NCBI GenBank assembly: GCA_016717005.1
Contig: JADJUF010000001.1
Coordinates: 930,001-994,000, forward strand
Origin: Myxococcales bacterium
Lineage (GTDB): Bacteria > Myxococcota_A > Polyangia > Haliangiales > Haliangiaceae
DNA length: 64,000 nucleotides
Direction of reading: 5' to 3'
Shown: positions 33,174 to 42,295 of the stretch, one piece after another
How the letters are laid out: every line of letters starts with the position of its first letter
Numbering within the stretch: position 1 is the first letter of the stretch
The notes under the pieces: generated by a model
The model's input: only the letters and a program-made list of their open reading frames with translations
What the model was told of the DNA's origin: nothing
Databases searched by the model: none
Program-made: the position numbers and the translations under genes

Positions 33174-33826
33174 TCGCCGCCGGCACCGAGCCCGCTGACG
33201 GCGGCCTGCGCGCGCGCAAGAAGGCCGAGGCCAGGGCCGCGATCGTCGACGGCGCCCTCGCGCTGTTCGCCCGCCACGGCTACGACGCGGTCACGGTCGA
33301 CCAGATCGCCGAGCGCGCGGGCGTGGCCCGCCGCACGTACTTCCGCTACTTCGCGACCAAGGAGGCCGTGGCGCTCGATCGCCGCCACCGGCAGCTGGCG
33401 ATGTTCCGCGACCAGCTGACGACGGCCCCGCGCGAGCTGACGCCGGTCGAGGTGCTCGACCGGGCCCTGCGGGCCCTGGCCGCCGACTACCGGGCCGATC
33501 GCCGTCGCATCCTGGCCGAGCGCGCGCTGTTCGCCGGCTCGGGCGAGCTGATCGCCGCCGACCTCCAGGTCGATCGCGCGCTCGAGCTGGCGATCGTCGA
33601 CATGGCCACCCGCCGCGCCGGCGCCGGCGCCGCCCCGGTCCGCGCCGCGCGCATGTTCGCCGCCGCCGCGATGGGCGTGGCCCGGGTCATGGTCGAGGAG
33701 TGGGCCGACAGCGACGGCGCGCTCGACATGATCGCGCTGGGCGCGCCGGCCCTGGCCGTGATCGCGGTGCTGGCCCCGCCCGCGGCGCGCCGCGGAGGCC
33801 GACGACGGCCGGGCGCGAGCAGCTGA
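33170..33826 (+). CDS. TetR family transcriptional regulator
   Basis: This 218-residue protein has an N-terminal helix-turn-helix of the TetR type (YDAVTVDQIAERAGVARRTY then FRYFATKEA, about residues 38-66) and an Ala-rich helical ligand-binding part. The TTG at 33170 overlaps the stop of the PLP decarboxylase gene (TTGA); no better start is seen before the HTH. It probably represses its own operon at the paired palindromes 31673-31704. The ligand is unknown and may be related to the decarboxylase substrate. Confidence 0.85.
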   Translation: MIAAGTEPADGGLRARKKAEARAAIVDGALALFARHGYDAVTVDQIAERAGVARRTYFRYFATKEAVALDRRHRQLAMFRDQLTTAPRELTPVEVLDRALRALAADYRADRRRILAERALFAGSGELIAADLQVDRALELAIVDMATRRAGAGAAPVRAARMFAAAAMGVARVMVEEWADSDGALDMIALGAPALAVIAVLAPPAARRGGRRRPGASS

Positions 33827-33902
33827 GCGAGCACCAGCCCGTCGCGTCGGCCGCTATCCCGATCGTAACCGCGGCCGGCGCGGCGATCGGCGATGGTGAG
33901 CC

Positions 33903-33995
33903 ATGGCGCCTCGCGGACTGCGCGCGTACCTGCACCTGATCCCGGTCAGCCTGTGGATCGGCGCGATCGTGGTCGACTACCTCGGCGCGCTGTAG
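33903..33995 (+). CDS. Possible 30-residue membrane peptide
   Basis: ATG 33903 opens a 30-codon frame with a hydrophobic stretch (LIPVSLWIGAIVVDYLGAL) and GGTGAG upstream. It is too short for homology by eye. The rest of 33827-34176 shows no convincing gene. Confidence 0.3.
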   Translation: MAPRGLRAYLHLIPVSLWIGAIVVDYLGAL

Positions 33996-34164
33996 CGCCG
34001 CTGTAGCGCCGCCCGGCCCAGCCCCTGCCCCGCCGCACGGCGCCGCCTTCGAGATCGATCAACCCGGTCACGCCTCGCTGACCGTCGCGGCGTGCGCCGG
34101 GGCCGCGGCGCTCATCGCGACGACATCACGGCGAAGCCCGCGCGCGATCGGCGCCGACCGCCGG

Positions 34165-34170
34165 TAGAAT
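34165..34170 (+). promoter_or_regulatory. -10 box of a leaderless start
   Basis: TAGAAT (5 of 6 matches to consensus, preceded by GG) ends 6 nt before ATG 34177. Confidence 0.45.
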
Positions 34171-34176
34171 GCGTCG

Positions 34177-34380
34177 ATGAACGTCGGGGCGCTGCTGTGC
34201 GTGCGATGCGGGCGGGGCGTTGGCCCGCCCGGCCAGCCTGCCGGCGCTGGTCGACTGCCTGCGCCCCCGCTGCGCCGAAACGCGATCAGGGCGCCGGCGC
34301 GCCCCGCGCCGCCGAGGACCCTCGGCCGGCGTCCGGGCAGGCGCACCGTGCGACCGCGCCGTGGCAGCATCGGACCGTGA
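34177..34380 (+). CDS. Possible small protein upstream of rubredoxin
   Basis: This is a 67-residue ORF beginning MNVGALLCVRCGRG and turning Arg/Pro-rich. Support comes from the -10 box 6 nt before its ATG and from the 4-nt overlap (GTGA) of its stop with the rubredoxin start. The CVRC pair hints at a metal site. Removing one G at 34214-34217 would give a second Cys pair (VDCLRPRC), but that frame then runs on through rubredoxin, so no frameshift is assumed. Confidence 0.35.
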   Translation: MNVGALLCVRCGRGVGPPGQPAGAGRLPAPPLRRNAIRAPARPAPPRTLGRRPGRRTVRPRRGSIGP

Positions 34381-34550
34381 GCTCCAAGAAGAAGTACCGC
34401 TGCACCGTCTGCAGTCATGTCTACGATCCGGCCGAGGGCGATCCGGACACCGGCGTCCCGCCCGGGACCGCGTTCGAGCGCCTGCCCGACGACTGGACCT
34501 GCCCCGACTGCGGCGCGACCAAGGCCGACTTCGAGCCGCTGGAGGACTGA
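34377..34550 (+). CDS. Rubredoxin
   Basis: This 57-residue one-iron electron carrier has both CX2C knuckles (CTVC near residue 9 and CPDC near 43) and the family aromatic and Gly/Pro pattern (YDPAEGDPDTGVPPGTAFE, DDWTCPDCGATKADFE). The length is exactly that of a single rubredoxin domain. GTG 34377 is the only start close to the domain. No obvious redox partner is adjacent: the next gene is ligD on the other strand, 14 nt away and convergent. Confidence 0.93.
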   Translation: MSSKKKYRCTVCSHVYDPAEGDPDTGVPPGTAFERLPDDWTCPDCGATKADFEPLED

Positions 34551-34564
34551 CGCGCCCGCCCGCG

Positions 34565-37165
34565 TCAGCGATCGCCGACGCCGCTGGCCGCGACGATCGC
34601 CTGCAGCTTGCCCAGCGCCGCCAGCAGATCCGGTCGCTCGGTCAGGATCGCGCGCACCGGATCGTCGCCCATCGCGTCGAGGCGCGCGCGCGCGGTCCGG
34701 ATCGTGAACGCGTGCGGATCGAGGTCGGGCGTCACCTCGTGCCAGCGCAACGGCATCGACACCGGCGCGTGCGGCACCGGCCGCACCGAGTACGGCGCCA
34801 CCAGCAGCTGGCCGTGGGCGTTCTGGCCCCAGTCGAGGTAGACGCGCCCCTGGCGCCGCGCCGGGTTCTTGTGGGTCGTCGCCATCGTCGGGTGCCGGCC
34901 CTCGATGACCATGCCGATCAGGTACGCGAGGTTGCGCGCCTGCTCGTAGGTGAGCTGCCCGCCCAGCGGGATCAGGATGTGCAGCCCGGTCTGGCCGCTG
35001 GTCTTCACGTAGTGCGGCAGCCCGATCGCGAGGCACAGCTCGTGGATCGCCAGCGCCAGCGGCACGACGTACTCGCGCGGCGCGCCCTTGGGATCGAGAT
35101 CGACGATCGACCAGTCCGGGCGGCCCAGGTCCGCGGCGCGGCTGGCCCAGACGTGGATCGGGATCGACGCCAGGTTCGCGAGGTACGCGAGGCCGTCGGC
35201 GTCGTCGACGAGCACGTAGTGGATCTCGCGCTGGCTGTGCTCGCTCCACAGCGTGACCGTGCGCAGCCACGCCGGCGCCCAGTCGGGCAGATCCTTCTGA
35301 TAGAACCACTTGCCGTCGATGCCGTCGGGGTAGCGGGTGATCACGACCGGGCGGTCGACCAGGTACGGCAGGATCGCCGGCGCGACGTCGCGGTAGTACG
35401 CGATCAGGTCGCCCTTGGTGATGCCCTCGCCCGGCCAGAACACCTTCTTCAGGTTGGTCAGGTTGAGCGCGCGCCGGGGCGCGTCGTCGGTGATGTCGAT
35501 CAGCGCCGCCGGCGCGTCGGCCGCGCGCGCGACCAGCTCGCCGGTGTGGCGCGCCGGCATCCCGCACTCGAGCGGCGGCTTGTCGTCGCGGAAGCGCACG
35601 AACACCGGGAACCGCAAGGTCGAGTCCTCGGGCCACTCGCGGTAGCGCACCTGCACCACCCGGGCCGGCTCGATCCAGATCGCGTCGGCGGTGTCCTCGG
35701 GCCGGGCGAACGGGATCGTCCAGCGCGCGGCGCCGTCGAGGTCGCGGCGCAGCGCGATCAGCTCGGCGTCGCTGAAGCCCGAGCCGACCTTGCCGGCGTA
35801 GCGCCAGGCGCCGTCGGCCAGGACGCACAGGTGCAGCGCGCCCAGGCCCGCGCGCGAGCCCTTGGGCGGCGTGAACCCGCACACCGCGAAGTCGGCCTCG
35901 GGGTCGACCTTGAGCTTGACCCAGTCCTTGCTGCGCGCGCCGACCCGGTAGCGCGAGCCCAGCTTCTTGCCGACCACGCCCTCGAGGCCGCGCCCGGCCG
36001 CGGCCGCGAGGAACGCCGCGCCGACCTCGGGCACGTGCTCGGCGAAGCGGATCGGCCCGGCCGGCGGCACGATCGCCGCGAGCAGCTGCTTGCGGGCCTC
36101 GACCGGCAGCCCGCGCAGGTCGACGCCGTCGGCGCCGAGCAGATCGAACACGAACCACACCACCGGCGCGGCCACCGCGGCCCGGGCGATGTCGTGCTTG
36201 CGCGTGACCTGGGCCCGCTCGGCCAGCGCCTTGAAGTTGGGCTTGCCCTCCCCGTCGAGCACGACCACCTCGCCGTCGATCACCAGGCCCGGCACCGGCA
36301 GGGCCTTGAGCGACGCCACCAGCTCGGGGTAGCGGGCCGTGGCGTCAGCGTTCGAGCGGTAGCGCAGCATGGCCGCGCCGGCGCCGCCCCACCCGAGCAG
36401 CCGGTAGCCGTCGTACTTCAGCTCGAAGATCCAGGCGGGGCTGGTGAACGGCGCCGGCGCGGTCTCGCACAGCATCGGCGCGAACCCGCCCGGGTCGATC
36501 ACCTTCCGCGGCGCGCCCACCGCCGCCAGCGCCGCCCGCCACGCCGCGATCCGCGGCGCGCCCGCGGCCAGCTCCTCGGCGGTCAGCCCCGACAGCACGC
36601 TGGCCGACGACAGCGGCCCGGCCTTGGCCGCGGCCTCGGTCCAGGCGTCGCGCTTCTTGATCAGCAGCCAGTCGTCGCCGCCGCGCGCCGACGGCGAGCC
36701 CTTGGGCCCGCGGCCGCCGGTCTTGACCAGCGTGAACGCGCCGCGCAGCTTGTAGCCCTGCAGGCTGAACTTGATCTCGCCGTCGCGCACGCCCTCGCGC
36801 GGATCGAGCTCGGGCACGAACCGGCCGCGGTCCCACACGACCATCGGCCCGGCGCCGTAGTTGCCCTCGGGGATGACCGCCTCGAAGTCGCAGTACTCGA
36901 GCGGGTGGGCCTCGACCTTGACCGCGAGCCGCTTGACGTCGGGATCCATCGTCGGCCCGTGCGGCACCGCCCACGACACCAGCACGCCGTCGATCTCGAG
37001 CCGCAGGTCCCAGTGGGTGCGGGTGGCGTGGTGCTCGTGGACGACGAAGACCCCGGCCGAGGCCCGCGGGCCGCTGGGCCGGGCCCCGATCGGCTCGGGC
37101 GTGGCCCCGGCCGTGCGCTTGTCCCGGTAGCGGGCGAGCGGATCGTCGTCGGTGGGGCTGCTCAT
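34565..37165 (-). CDS. ligD: Multifunctional DNA ligase D (NHEJ)
   Basis: LigD repairs double-strand breaks together with Ku. The 866 residues hold three domains in the order phosphoesterase (about 40-190, HEHHATRTHWDLRLEIDG), ATP-dependent ligase (about 225-530, adenylated K250 in FELKYDGYRLL; EGVVGKKLGSRY; KLKV) and primase-polymerase (about 560-866, FWPGEGITKGDL, DIDGKWFYQK-like segment, VDLDPKG). This is the order known from Pseudomonas LigD. Catalytic residues appear intact. It is divergent from ku, 60 nt apart, so both are probably controlled from the same region. Confidence 0.93.
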   Translation of the reverse strand: MSSPTDDDPLARYRDKRTAGATPEPIGARPSGPRASAGVFVVHEHHATRTHWDLRLEIDGVLVSWAVPHGPTMDPDVKRLAVKVEAHPLEYCDFEAVIPEGNYGAGPMVVWDRGRFVPELDPREGVRDGEIKFSLQGYKLRGAFTLVKTGGRGPKGSPSARGGDDWLLIKKRDAWTEAAAKAGPLSSASVLSGLTAEELAAGAPRIAAWRAALAAVGAPRKVIDPGGFAPMLCETAPAPFTSPAWIFELKYDGYRLLGWGGAGAAMLRYRSNADATARYPELVASLKALPVPGLVIDGEVVVLDGEGKPNFKALAERAQVTRKHDIARAAVAAPVVWFVFDLLGADGVDLRGLPVEARKQLLAAIVPPAGPIRFAEHVPEVGAAFLAAAAGRGLEGVVGKKLGSRYRVGARSKDWVKLKVDPEADFAVCGFTPPKGSRAGLGALHLCVLADGAWRYAGKVGSGFSDAELIALRRDLDGAARWTIPFARPEDTADAIWIEPARVVQVRYREWPEDSTLRFPVFVRFRDDKPPLECGMPARHTGELVARAADAPAALIDITDDAPRRALNLTNLKKVFWPGEGITKGDLIAYYRDVAPAILPYLVDRPVVITRYPDGIDGKWFYQKDLPDWAPAWLRTVTLWSEHSQREIHYVLVDDADGLAYLANLASIPIHVWASRAADLGRPDWSIVDLDPKGAPREYVVPLALAIHELCLAIGLPHYVKTSGQTGLHILIPLGGQLTYEQARNLAYLIGMVIEGRHPTMATTHKNPARRQGRVYLDWGQNAHGQLLVAPYSVRPVPHAPVSMPLRWHEVTPDLDPHAFTIRTARARLDAMGDDPVRAILTERPDLLAALGKLQAIVAASGVGDR

Positions 37166-37210
37166 CTGCACAGGACCGCGCACGCGAGGTAGGACACGCG
37201 GGCCGGCCTC

Positions 37211-37218
37211 GGTATCAT
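37211..37218 (+). promoter_or_regulatory. Extended -10 box upstream of ku
   Basis: GGTATCAT ends 7 nt before ATG 37226, implying a leaderless or nearly leaderless ku transcript. Confidence 0.45.
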
Positions 37219-37225
37219 AGGAGCC

Positions 37226-38083
37226 ATGCCCGCCCGCGCCATCGGCACCGCCACGATCTCGTTCGGCCTCGTCTCGATCCCGATCAAGCTCTACACCACG
37301 AGCGAGAGCGGCTCGGACGTGTCGTTCAACATGCTGCACGGCGCGTGCGGCTCGCGCCTGAAGCAGCAGTACATCTGCACCAAGGACGGCGAGGTGGTCG
37401 AGCGCGACCAGATGGTCAAGGGCTACGAGTTCACCAAGGGCCAGTACGTCGTGCTGACCGGCGACGAGATCAAGGCGCTCGACGCGGTCGCGACCAACGC
37501 CATCGACCTGACCGAGTTCGTCCCGGCCAGCACGGTCGATCCGCTGCTGTTCGAGAAGTCGTACTACCTCGGGCCCGACAAGGGCGGCGAGCGCGCCTAC
37601 CGGCTGATCAACGAGGCCATGGTCGAGAGCGGCCTGATCGGCATCGCCACCTACTCGGCCCGCGGCAAGCAGTACGTCGTCGCGATGCGGCCGTTCGCCA
37701 ACGGCCTGATCATGCACCAGCTGCGCTACGCCGACGAGGTCAAGGACTGGGCCGAGGTGCCGATGCCCGACCTGCCCGAGGTCAAGGCCAACGAGCTGGC
37801 CCTCGCGCGGCAGATCATCTCGCAGATCACCGTCGCCAAGTTCGACAACCGCAAGTACAAGGACGAGGTCAAGGGCCGGGTCCTGGAGCTGATCCAGGGC
37901 AAGATCGACGGCCAGGAGATCACCGCCGCGCCCGAGGCGCCGCAGGGCAAGATCATCGACCTGATGGAGGCGCTCAAGGCCTCGCTCGGCATGCAGGGCG
38001 CGGCGGCGCCGGCCGCGGCGGCGCCGGCGCCGGTGGCCGCGATCTCGGACACCAAGAAGAAGCCGCGCAAGAAGTCGGCGTGA
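37226..38083 (+). CDS. ku: Non-homologous end-joining protein Ku
   Basis: This 285-residue bacterial Ku forms the DNA-end-binding ring that recruits LigD. It starts with the family signature MPARAIGTATISFGLVSIPI and continues with MLHGACGSRLKQQYIC, FEKSYYLGPDKGG and RQIISQITVAKFDNRKYKDE. The C-terminal tail is Ala/Pro-rich and ends in Lys/Arg (TKKKPRKKSA), a typical flexible DNA-binding tail. The ATG is fixed by the signature. It is divergent from ligD. Confidence 0.95.
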   Translation: MPARAIGTATISFGLVSIPIKLYTTSESGSDVSFNMLHGACGSRLKQQYICTKDGEVVERDQMVKGYEFTKGQYVVLTGDEIKALDAVATNAIDLTEFVPASTVDPLLFEKSYYLGPDKGGERAYRLINEAMVESGLIGIATYSARGKQYVVAMRPFANGLIMHQLRYADEVKDWAEVPMPDLPEVKANELALARQIISQITVAKFDNRKYKDEVKGRVLELIQGKIDGQEITAAPEAPQGKIIDLMEALKASLGMQGAAAPAAAAPAPVAAISDTKKKPRKKSA

Positions 38084-38142
38084 GCCGCGGTAACGCGGCT
38101 GTAACGACGGCGCGGCACGCCGCTGGCAAGGACCTGCGCGCA

Positions 38143-40215
38143 GTGCCACGCCATCGCCTCTGGACCGCCGTGATCGCGCTCGCGCTGGGGTCCTCGCCCG
38201 CCAGCGCCGACCAGCCCGCCCCCACTCCGGCGCCCGCGCCCGCGCCCGCGCCGGTGCCAACGCCCGCCCCCACTCCAACGCCCGCCCCCACTCCGACGCC
38301 CGCCCCCACGCCGGCGCCCGCGCCGGCCACCGCGCCGGCCGCGCCCGCCCCCGCGCCCACTCCGGCGCCCGCGCCCACGGCGCCCGCGCCCACGGCGCCC
38401 GCACCCGCGCCCACCGCGCCGGCGAGCGGCGCGGTCGAGGTGACGCCGATCGATCTGGCCACCGCCCTGGCCCAGGCCGAGGTCATCGAGCTGTGGGACG
38501 AGCGCCCGGACAAGCCGTTCGATCGCGACACCACGCCGCGCCAGGACGCCGCCGAGCTGCGCCGCCGCGGCGTCACCGACGTCGCGGCCGCGATCGCGCT
38601 CCTGCCCGACGTGGTCGTGCGCGAGGCCGGGCGCGGCGGCCGCCAGATCGACATCCGCGGCGCGCGCCGCAGCGCGGTCAAGGTGCTGATCGACGGCGTC
38701 GCGATCGACGACCCGTACTTCGGCAACTTCGACCTGTCGAGCTTGCCCACCACCGACCTGGCGCAGGTGCGGGTGTCGACCGCCCCGGCCTCGCCGATCG
38801 ACGGCGCCGGCGGCCCCGGCGGCGTGGTCGAGCTGCACACCACCGACGCCATCGGCGCGGCCGAGCTGCTGGCCCGCGCCACCGCGTCGAGCGAGCGCGC
38901 GTCGGTGGTCGCGGTGACCGGCCGCCACGCGATCGCCGCCCACACCGCGGTGCGGGTCTCGGCGACCGGCGAGCTCGGCGACCGCGCCTTCGACGTGCCG
39001 GGCCCGGTCGACGTCGACGAGGGCCGCCGCAGCGCCAGCGCCGCGGTCCGGGTCGAGCACCGGCGCGGCCGCCATCGGCTCGTGGTCGACGCGTTCGGGC
39101 TGGCGCGCGGCTACGTCGTGCCGCCGATCGAGGACGACACCGCCGAGATCACGCAGATCGATCGCGAGCTGCTGGGCCGGGTCAGCGCCCAGTACGACGG
39201 CCGGTTCGGGCGCTGGCAGGTGCTGGCCCACGCCTACGGCCACGGCACGACCCGCCTGACCCAGTTCTTCCTCGATCCCACGCTGACCACGCCCGAGGCG
39301 CGCGAGGACGTGCGCGCCAACCGCGCCGGCGTCGGCGCGCTGGCGACCCGGGGCCTGGGCCCGCGCACCCGCGCGGTGGCCGCGGTCCACCTCGACACCG
39401 AGGCGGCGCGGGTCGACGACGGCCTGACGCTGTCGCGCGGCCGCTCGACGGTGGCCGAGCTGGCCGCGGGCGGGCAGTTCGAGAACGCGTGGCTCCGGCT
39501 CGACGGCGCCGTCGGCGTGGCGGTGCCGCTGGGCCTGGGCGCGCCGGCCCGGCCCGAGGCCAAGCTGGTGGCGGCGCTGCGACCGACGCCGCTCGTGGCG
39601 ATGATCGCGACCGTCGCGCGCAAGGGCCGGCTGCCGACCCTGCGCGAGCGCTTCCGCAGCGACACCGGCAACGCCGCCCTCGACGGCGAGACCAACGACT
39701 TCGGCGAGGTCCGGATCGAGCTGGGCGACGCGCGCCTGCTGGTCAGCTCGGCGGCGTGGGCGCGCCTGAGCGACGGGTTGATCAAGACCGACTTCGCGAC
39801 CCGGCGCTTCAGCAACAGCGGCGCGCTCGATCTGCAGGGCCTCGACGTCGCCGCGACCGTCGGCCGCGACCGCCGGATCGAGGCCGGCGCCGCCTACAGC
39901 TTCGTCGAGGCCAGCGCCCCGGGGCTGGGCGAGCCGCTCGACTTCCTCGCCCGCCACCGCGGCCAGCTCCACGTCGCGGTGCGACCGACCGCGACGGTCT
40001 GGGCCGAGGTGCGACTGCGGTTGATGGGCCGGCGCCTCGACCGCCAGCAGTGGCTGCCCGAGTACCAGGCGGTCGACGCCTCGGTCAGCGGCAGCCGCGG
40101 CGCCTGGGTGGGATCGGCCCAGCTGAGCGATCTCCTCGACGAGCGCTACGAGGTGCGCGCCGGCGTCCCGTCGAGCGGACGGGCGGTCTCAGCCTCGGTC
40201 ACCCGCCGCTGGTGA
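38143..40215 (+). CDS. TonB-dependent receptor
   Basis: This 690-residue outer-membrane protein has a signal peptide (VPRHRLWTAVIALALG, cleavage near ASA), a long Pro-Ala/Thr low-complexity linker (about 24-90), a plug domain (DVAAAIALLPDVVVREAGRG, IDIRGARRSAVKVLIDGV, GGPGGVVELHTTD) and a beta-barrel ending in Trp. Uptake of siderophores, cobamides or glycans is the usual role; the ligand is unknown. GTG 38143 is chosen because AAGGA lies upstream and the signal peptide starts there. A GTG overlapping the ku stop (38080) is in frame but would precede the signal peptide by 21 residues. The linker could span the periplasm to reach TonB. Confidence 0.8.
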   Translation: MPRHRLWTAVIALALGSSPASADQPAPTPAPAPAPAPVPTPAPTPTPAPTPTPAPTPAPAPATAPAAPAPAPTPAPAPTAPAPTAPAPAPTAPASGAVEVTPIDLATALAQAEVIELWDERPDKPFDRDTTPRQDAAELRRRGVTDVAAAIALLPDVVVREAGRGGRQIDIRGARRSAVKVLIDGVAIDDPYFGNFDLSSLPTTDLAQVRVSTAPASPIDGAGGPGGVVELHTTDAIGAAELLARATASSERASVVAVTGRHAIAAHTAVRVSATGELGDRAFDVPGPVDVDEGRRSASAAVRVEHRRGRHRLVVDAFGLARGYVVPPIEDDTAEITQIDRELLGRVSAQYDGRFGRWQVLAHAYGHGTTRLTQFFLDPTLTTPEAREDVRANRAGVGALATRGLGPRTRAVAAVHLDTEAARVDDGLTLSRGRSTVAELAAGGQFENAWLRLDGAVGVAVPLGLGAPARPEAKLVAALRPTPLVAMIATVARKGRLPTLRERFRSDTGNAALDGETNDFGEVRIELGDARLLVSSAAWARLSDGLIKTDFATRRFSNSGALDLQGLDVAATVGRDRRIEAGAAYSFVEASAPGLGEPLDFLARHRGQLHVAVRPTATVWAEVRLRLMGRRLDRQQWLPEYQAVDASVSGSRGAWVGSAQLSDLLDERYEVRAGVPSSGRAVSASVTRRW

Positions 40216-40314
40216 GCCGCGCCCGCGACGCCGGCTGCGGTCGGCGCGCCGCGCCGATCGGCGCGGAAGTGATCAGAGGGAATGGCCAGGGCTCCATCTG
40301 CGGTTGAGTTTGGC

Positions 40315-40320
40315 TAAGAT
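40315..40320 (+). promoter_or_regulatory. -10 box of a leaderless start
   Basis: TAAGAT ends 7 nt before ATG 40328 and supports that codon over ATG 40319 as the start of the FHA/sigma-54 regulator. Confidence 0.4.
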
Positions 40321-40327
40321 GCGATCG

Positions 40328-41717
40328 ATGGTGGACACGCTGGGCGCAACCCTGTCTCTGGCCGAAGACGCCGGTCCGCGCGCGGATGCGACCCGGCTGC
40401 GACCGGCCCTGGTGCTCGCGCTCGAGTGTCAGCGCCCGCGCGCGCTCTCGGCGCGCTACGATCTCGGCGAGGTCGCGGCGGTCGTCCTCGGCCGCGGCAG
40501 CGAGCGCAAGGCCGACCGCACCGGCGCCGAGCTGCTCGTGCGCGTGCCGGACCGGTGGATGTCGTCGAAGCACGCCCGGCTCGAGCCGTCGTTCGGCCGC
40601 TGGGTGCTGACCGACACCGACTCCAAGAACGGCACCTTCGTCAACGGCCAGCCCACCAAGCGGGCGGTGCTGGCCGACGGCGACCTGATCGAGTTCGGCC
40701 ACACGCTGTTCGTGTTCTGCGAGCGGCTGCCGCTGGGCGAGCACGAGCCCGCGATCATCGATCTCGAGCACAGCCGCGAGCCGGTGCCGGGGCTGCACAC
40801 GCTGATCCCCGAGTACGGCCGCGACCTCGCGCGCCTGCGCCAGGTCGCCGGCTCGGCGGTGTCGATCCTGGTCGAGGGCGACAGCGGCACCGGCAAGGAG
40901 GTGCTGGCCCGCGCGGCCCACGCGCTGTCGGCGCGCCCCGGCGAGTTCGTCGCGGTCAACTGCGGCGCGCTGCCCGCCCAACCTGATCGAGAGCGAGCTG
41001 TTCGGCCACAAGAAGGGCTCGTTCTCCGGCGCCCACGCCGATCACGCCGGCCTCGTGCGCGCGGCCGATCACGGCACGCTGTTCCTCGACGAGATCGGCG
41101 ACCTGCCGGCCGCGGCGCAGGCGACGCTCCTGCGCGTGCTGCAGGAGCGCGAGGTCACGCCGGTCGGCGGCACCCGCCCGGTCGCCGTCGACGTGCGCAT
41201 CATCGCCGCGACCCACCGCGACCTCGACGAGATGATCGCCGAGGGGCTGTTCCGTCACGATCTGTTCGCGCGCCTGGCCGGGTTCCGGATCTCGGTGCCG
41301 GCGCTGGCCGAGCGCCGCCCCGATCTCGGCATCCTGATCGGCTCGCTGTACGAGCGGCACTTCCCGGCCGACGCGGTGGGGCTCGACCTCGACGCCGCGC
41401 GGCTGTTGTTCCGCTACCCGTGGCCGCTCAACATCCGCGAGCTCGAGCAGGCGCTGACGACGGCCTCGGTCCTGGCCGGCGCGACGCCGGTGCTCGCCAG
41501 CCACCTGCCCGACGCCGTGCGCTCGGGCCGCCCGCCCGGCGCCACCCGCACGGCCCCGCTGACCCCCGCCGACGAGGCCCTGCGCGACAGCCTGTGCGCC
41601 GCGATGCGCGACCACCGCGGCAACATCAGCGCGATCGCCCGGGCGCTCAACAAGGACCGCAAGCAGATCCAGCGCTGGGTGAAGCGGTTCGCGATCGATC
41701 CCGAGAAGTTCAAGTAG
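40328..41717 (+). CDS. FHA domain / sigma-54 interaction regulator, frameshifted
   Basis: An N-terminal FHA domain (SSKHARLEP, DSKNGTFVNGQPT) is followed by a sigma-54 AAA+ domain (Walker A EGDSGTGKEVLA, Walker B GTLFLDEIGDL, then ATHRDLDEM) and a Fis-like HTH (GNISAIARALNKDRKQIQRW). Frame 1 breaks at ALPAQ; removing one C from the run at 40977-40979 gives ALPANLIESELFGHKKG, the normal sequence, so one gene of about 462 residues is intended. The sigma-54 contact loop reads GSFSGA, not GAFTGA. Such FHA enhancer-binding proteins respond to Ser/Thr phosphorylation and are abundant in myxobacteria. The target genes are unknown. Confidence 0.82.
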
Positions 41718-41880
41718 CTCACGGACCTGCGCTGGCGGTGCGGCCGGTGCGACCCCTGCGACCGGTGCGACGGTCCCACGACCGGTCGCAGTCGGTGACG
41801 ATCGGGTGCAACCGCGCAGCAGGTTCGCGGGTCTACCGATCACCGGAGGCCGGCACGCCGTGTGCTGGACCAAACCACCC

Positions 41881-42258
41881 ATGCGCCCCGCCGCCCTCGC
41901 GCTCGCCCTCGCCCTCGTGGTCGGCCCTGCCCAGGCCCTGGCCGGGGGCGTGCGCCGACCGGCGCCCGCGCCCGAGCTGGCGCCGCGGGTCACCGCGCAG
42001 ATCACCGGACGCGTCGTCGACCCGGCCGGCAAGGCCCTGGCCGGCGTCACCGTGGTCGCGACCCACGCCGATCGTCACGGCCCCGCGCCGCGCCGCGTCC
42101 GCAGCGACCGCGACGGCCAGTTCCAGTTCGCGCTGCCGCCGGGCGAGTACGTCTTCGTCGCCCTCGATCGCGAGCTGACCGGCGCGACCCCCGCGATGGC
42201 CGTCGCGCGCGCGCTCGAGGTCGTGCTGGTGGTGACGCGCGCGATGACCAGCGCCTGA
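41881..42258 (+). CDS. Small exported carboxypeptidase regulatory-like protein
   Basis: This 125-residue protein has a signal peptide (MRPAALALALALVVGPAQAL) and one beta-sandwich of the carboxypeptidase regulatory-like type (ITGRVVDPAGKALAGVTVVA, SDRDGQFQFALPPGEYVFVA). It is similar in kind to the small lipoprotein at 24049-24441 but not adjacent to it. Function unknown. The region 41718-41880 upstream holds no recognised gene. Confidence 0.55.
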   Translation: MRPAALALALALVVGPAQALAGGVRRPAPAPELAPRVTAQITGRVVDPAGKALAGVTVVATHADRHGPAPRRVRSDRDGQFQFALPPGEYVFVALDRELTGATPAMAVARALEVVLVVTRAMTSA

Positions 42259-42295
42259 GCCCCGCGGGGCGAGCGCGGGTGGCGAACCGACGCCG

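Noticed and set aside
34177..34290. Frameshifted zinc-ribbon gene (CVRC ... VDCLRPRC)
   Set aside because: Removing one G gives an attractive four-Cys pattern, but the new frame then runs through rubredoxin without a stop, whereas the uncorrected frame ends with a GTGA overlap.
38080..38142. GTG overlapping the ku stop as start of the TonB receptor
   Set aside because: It would add 21 residues before a good signal peptide; GTG 38143 has an AAGGA upstream.
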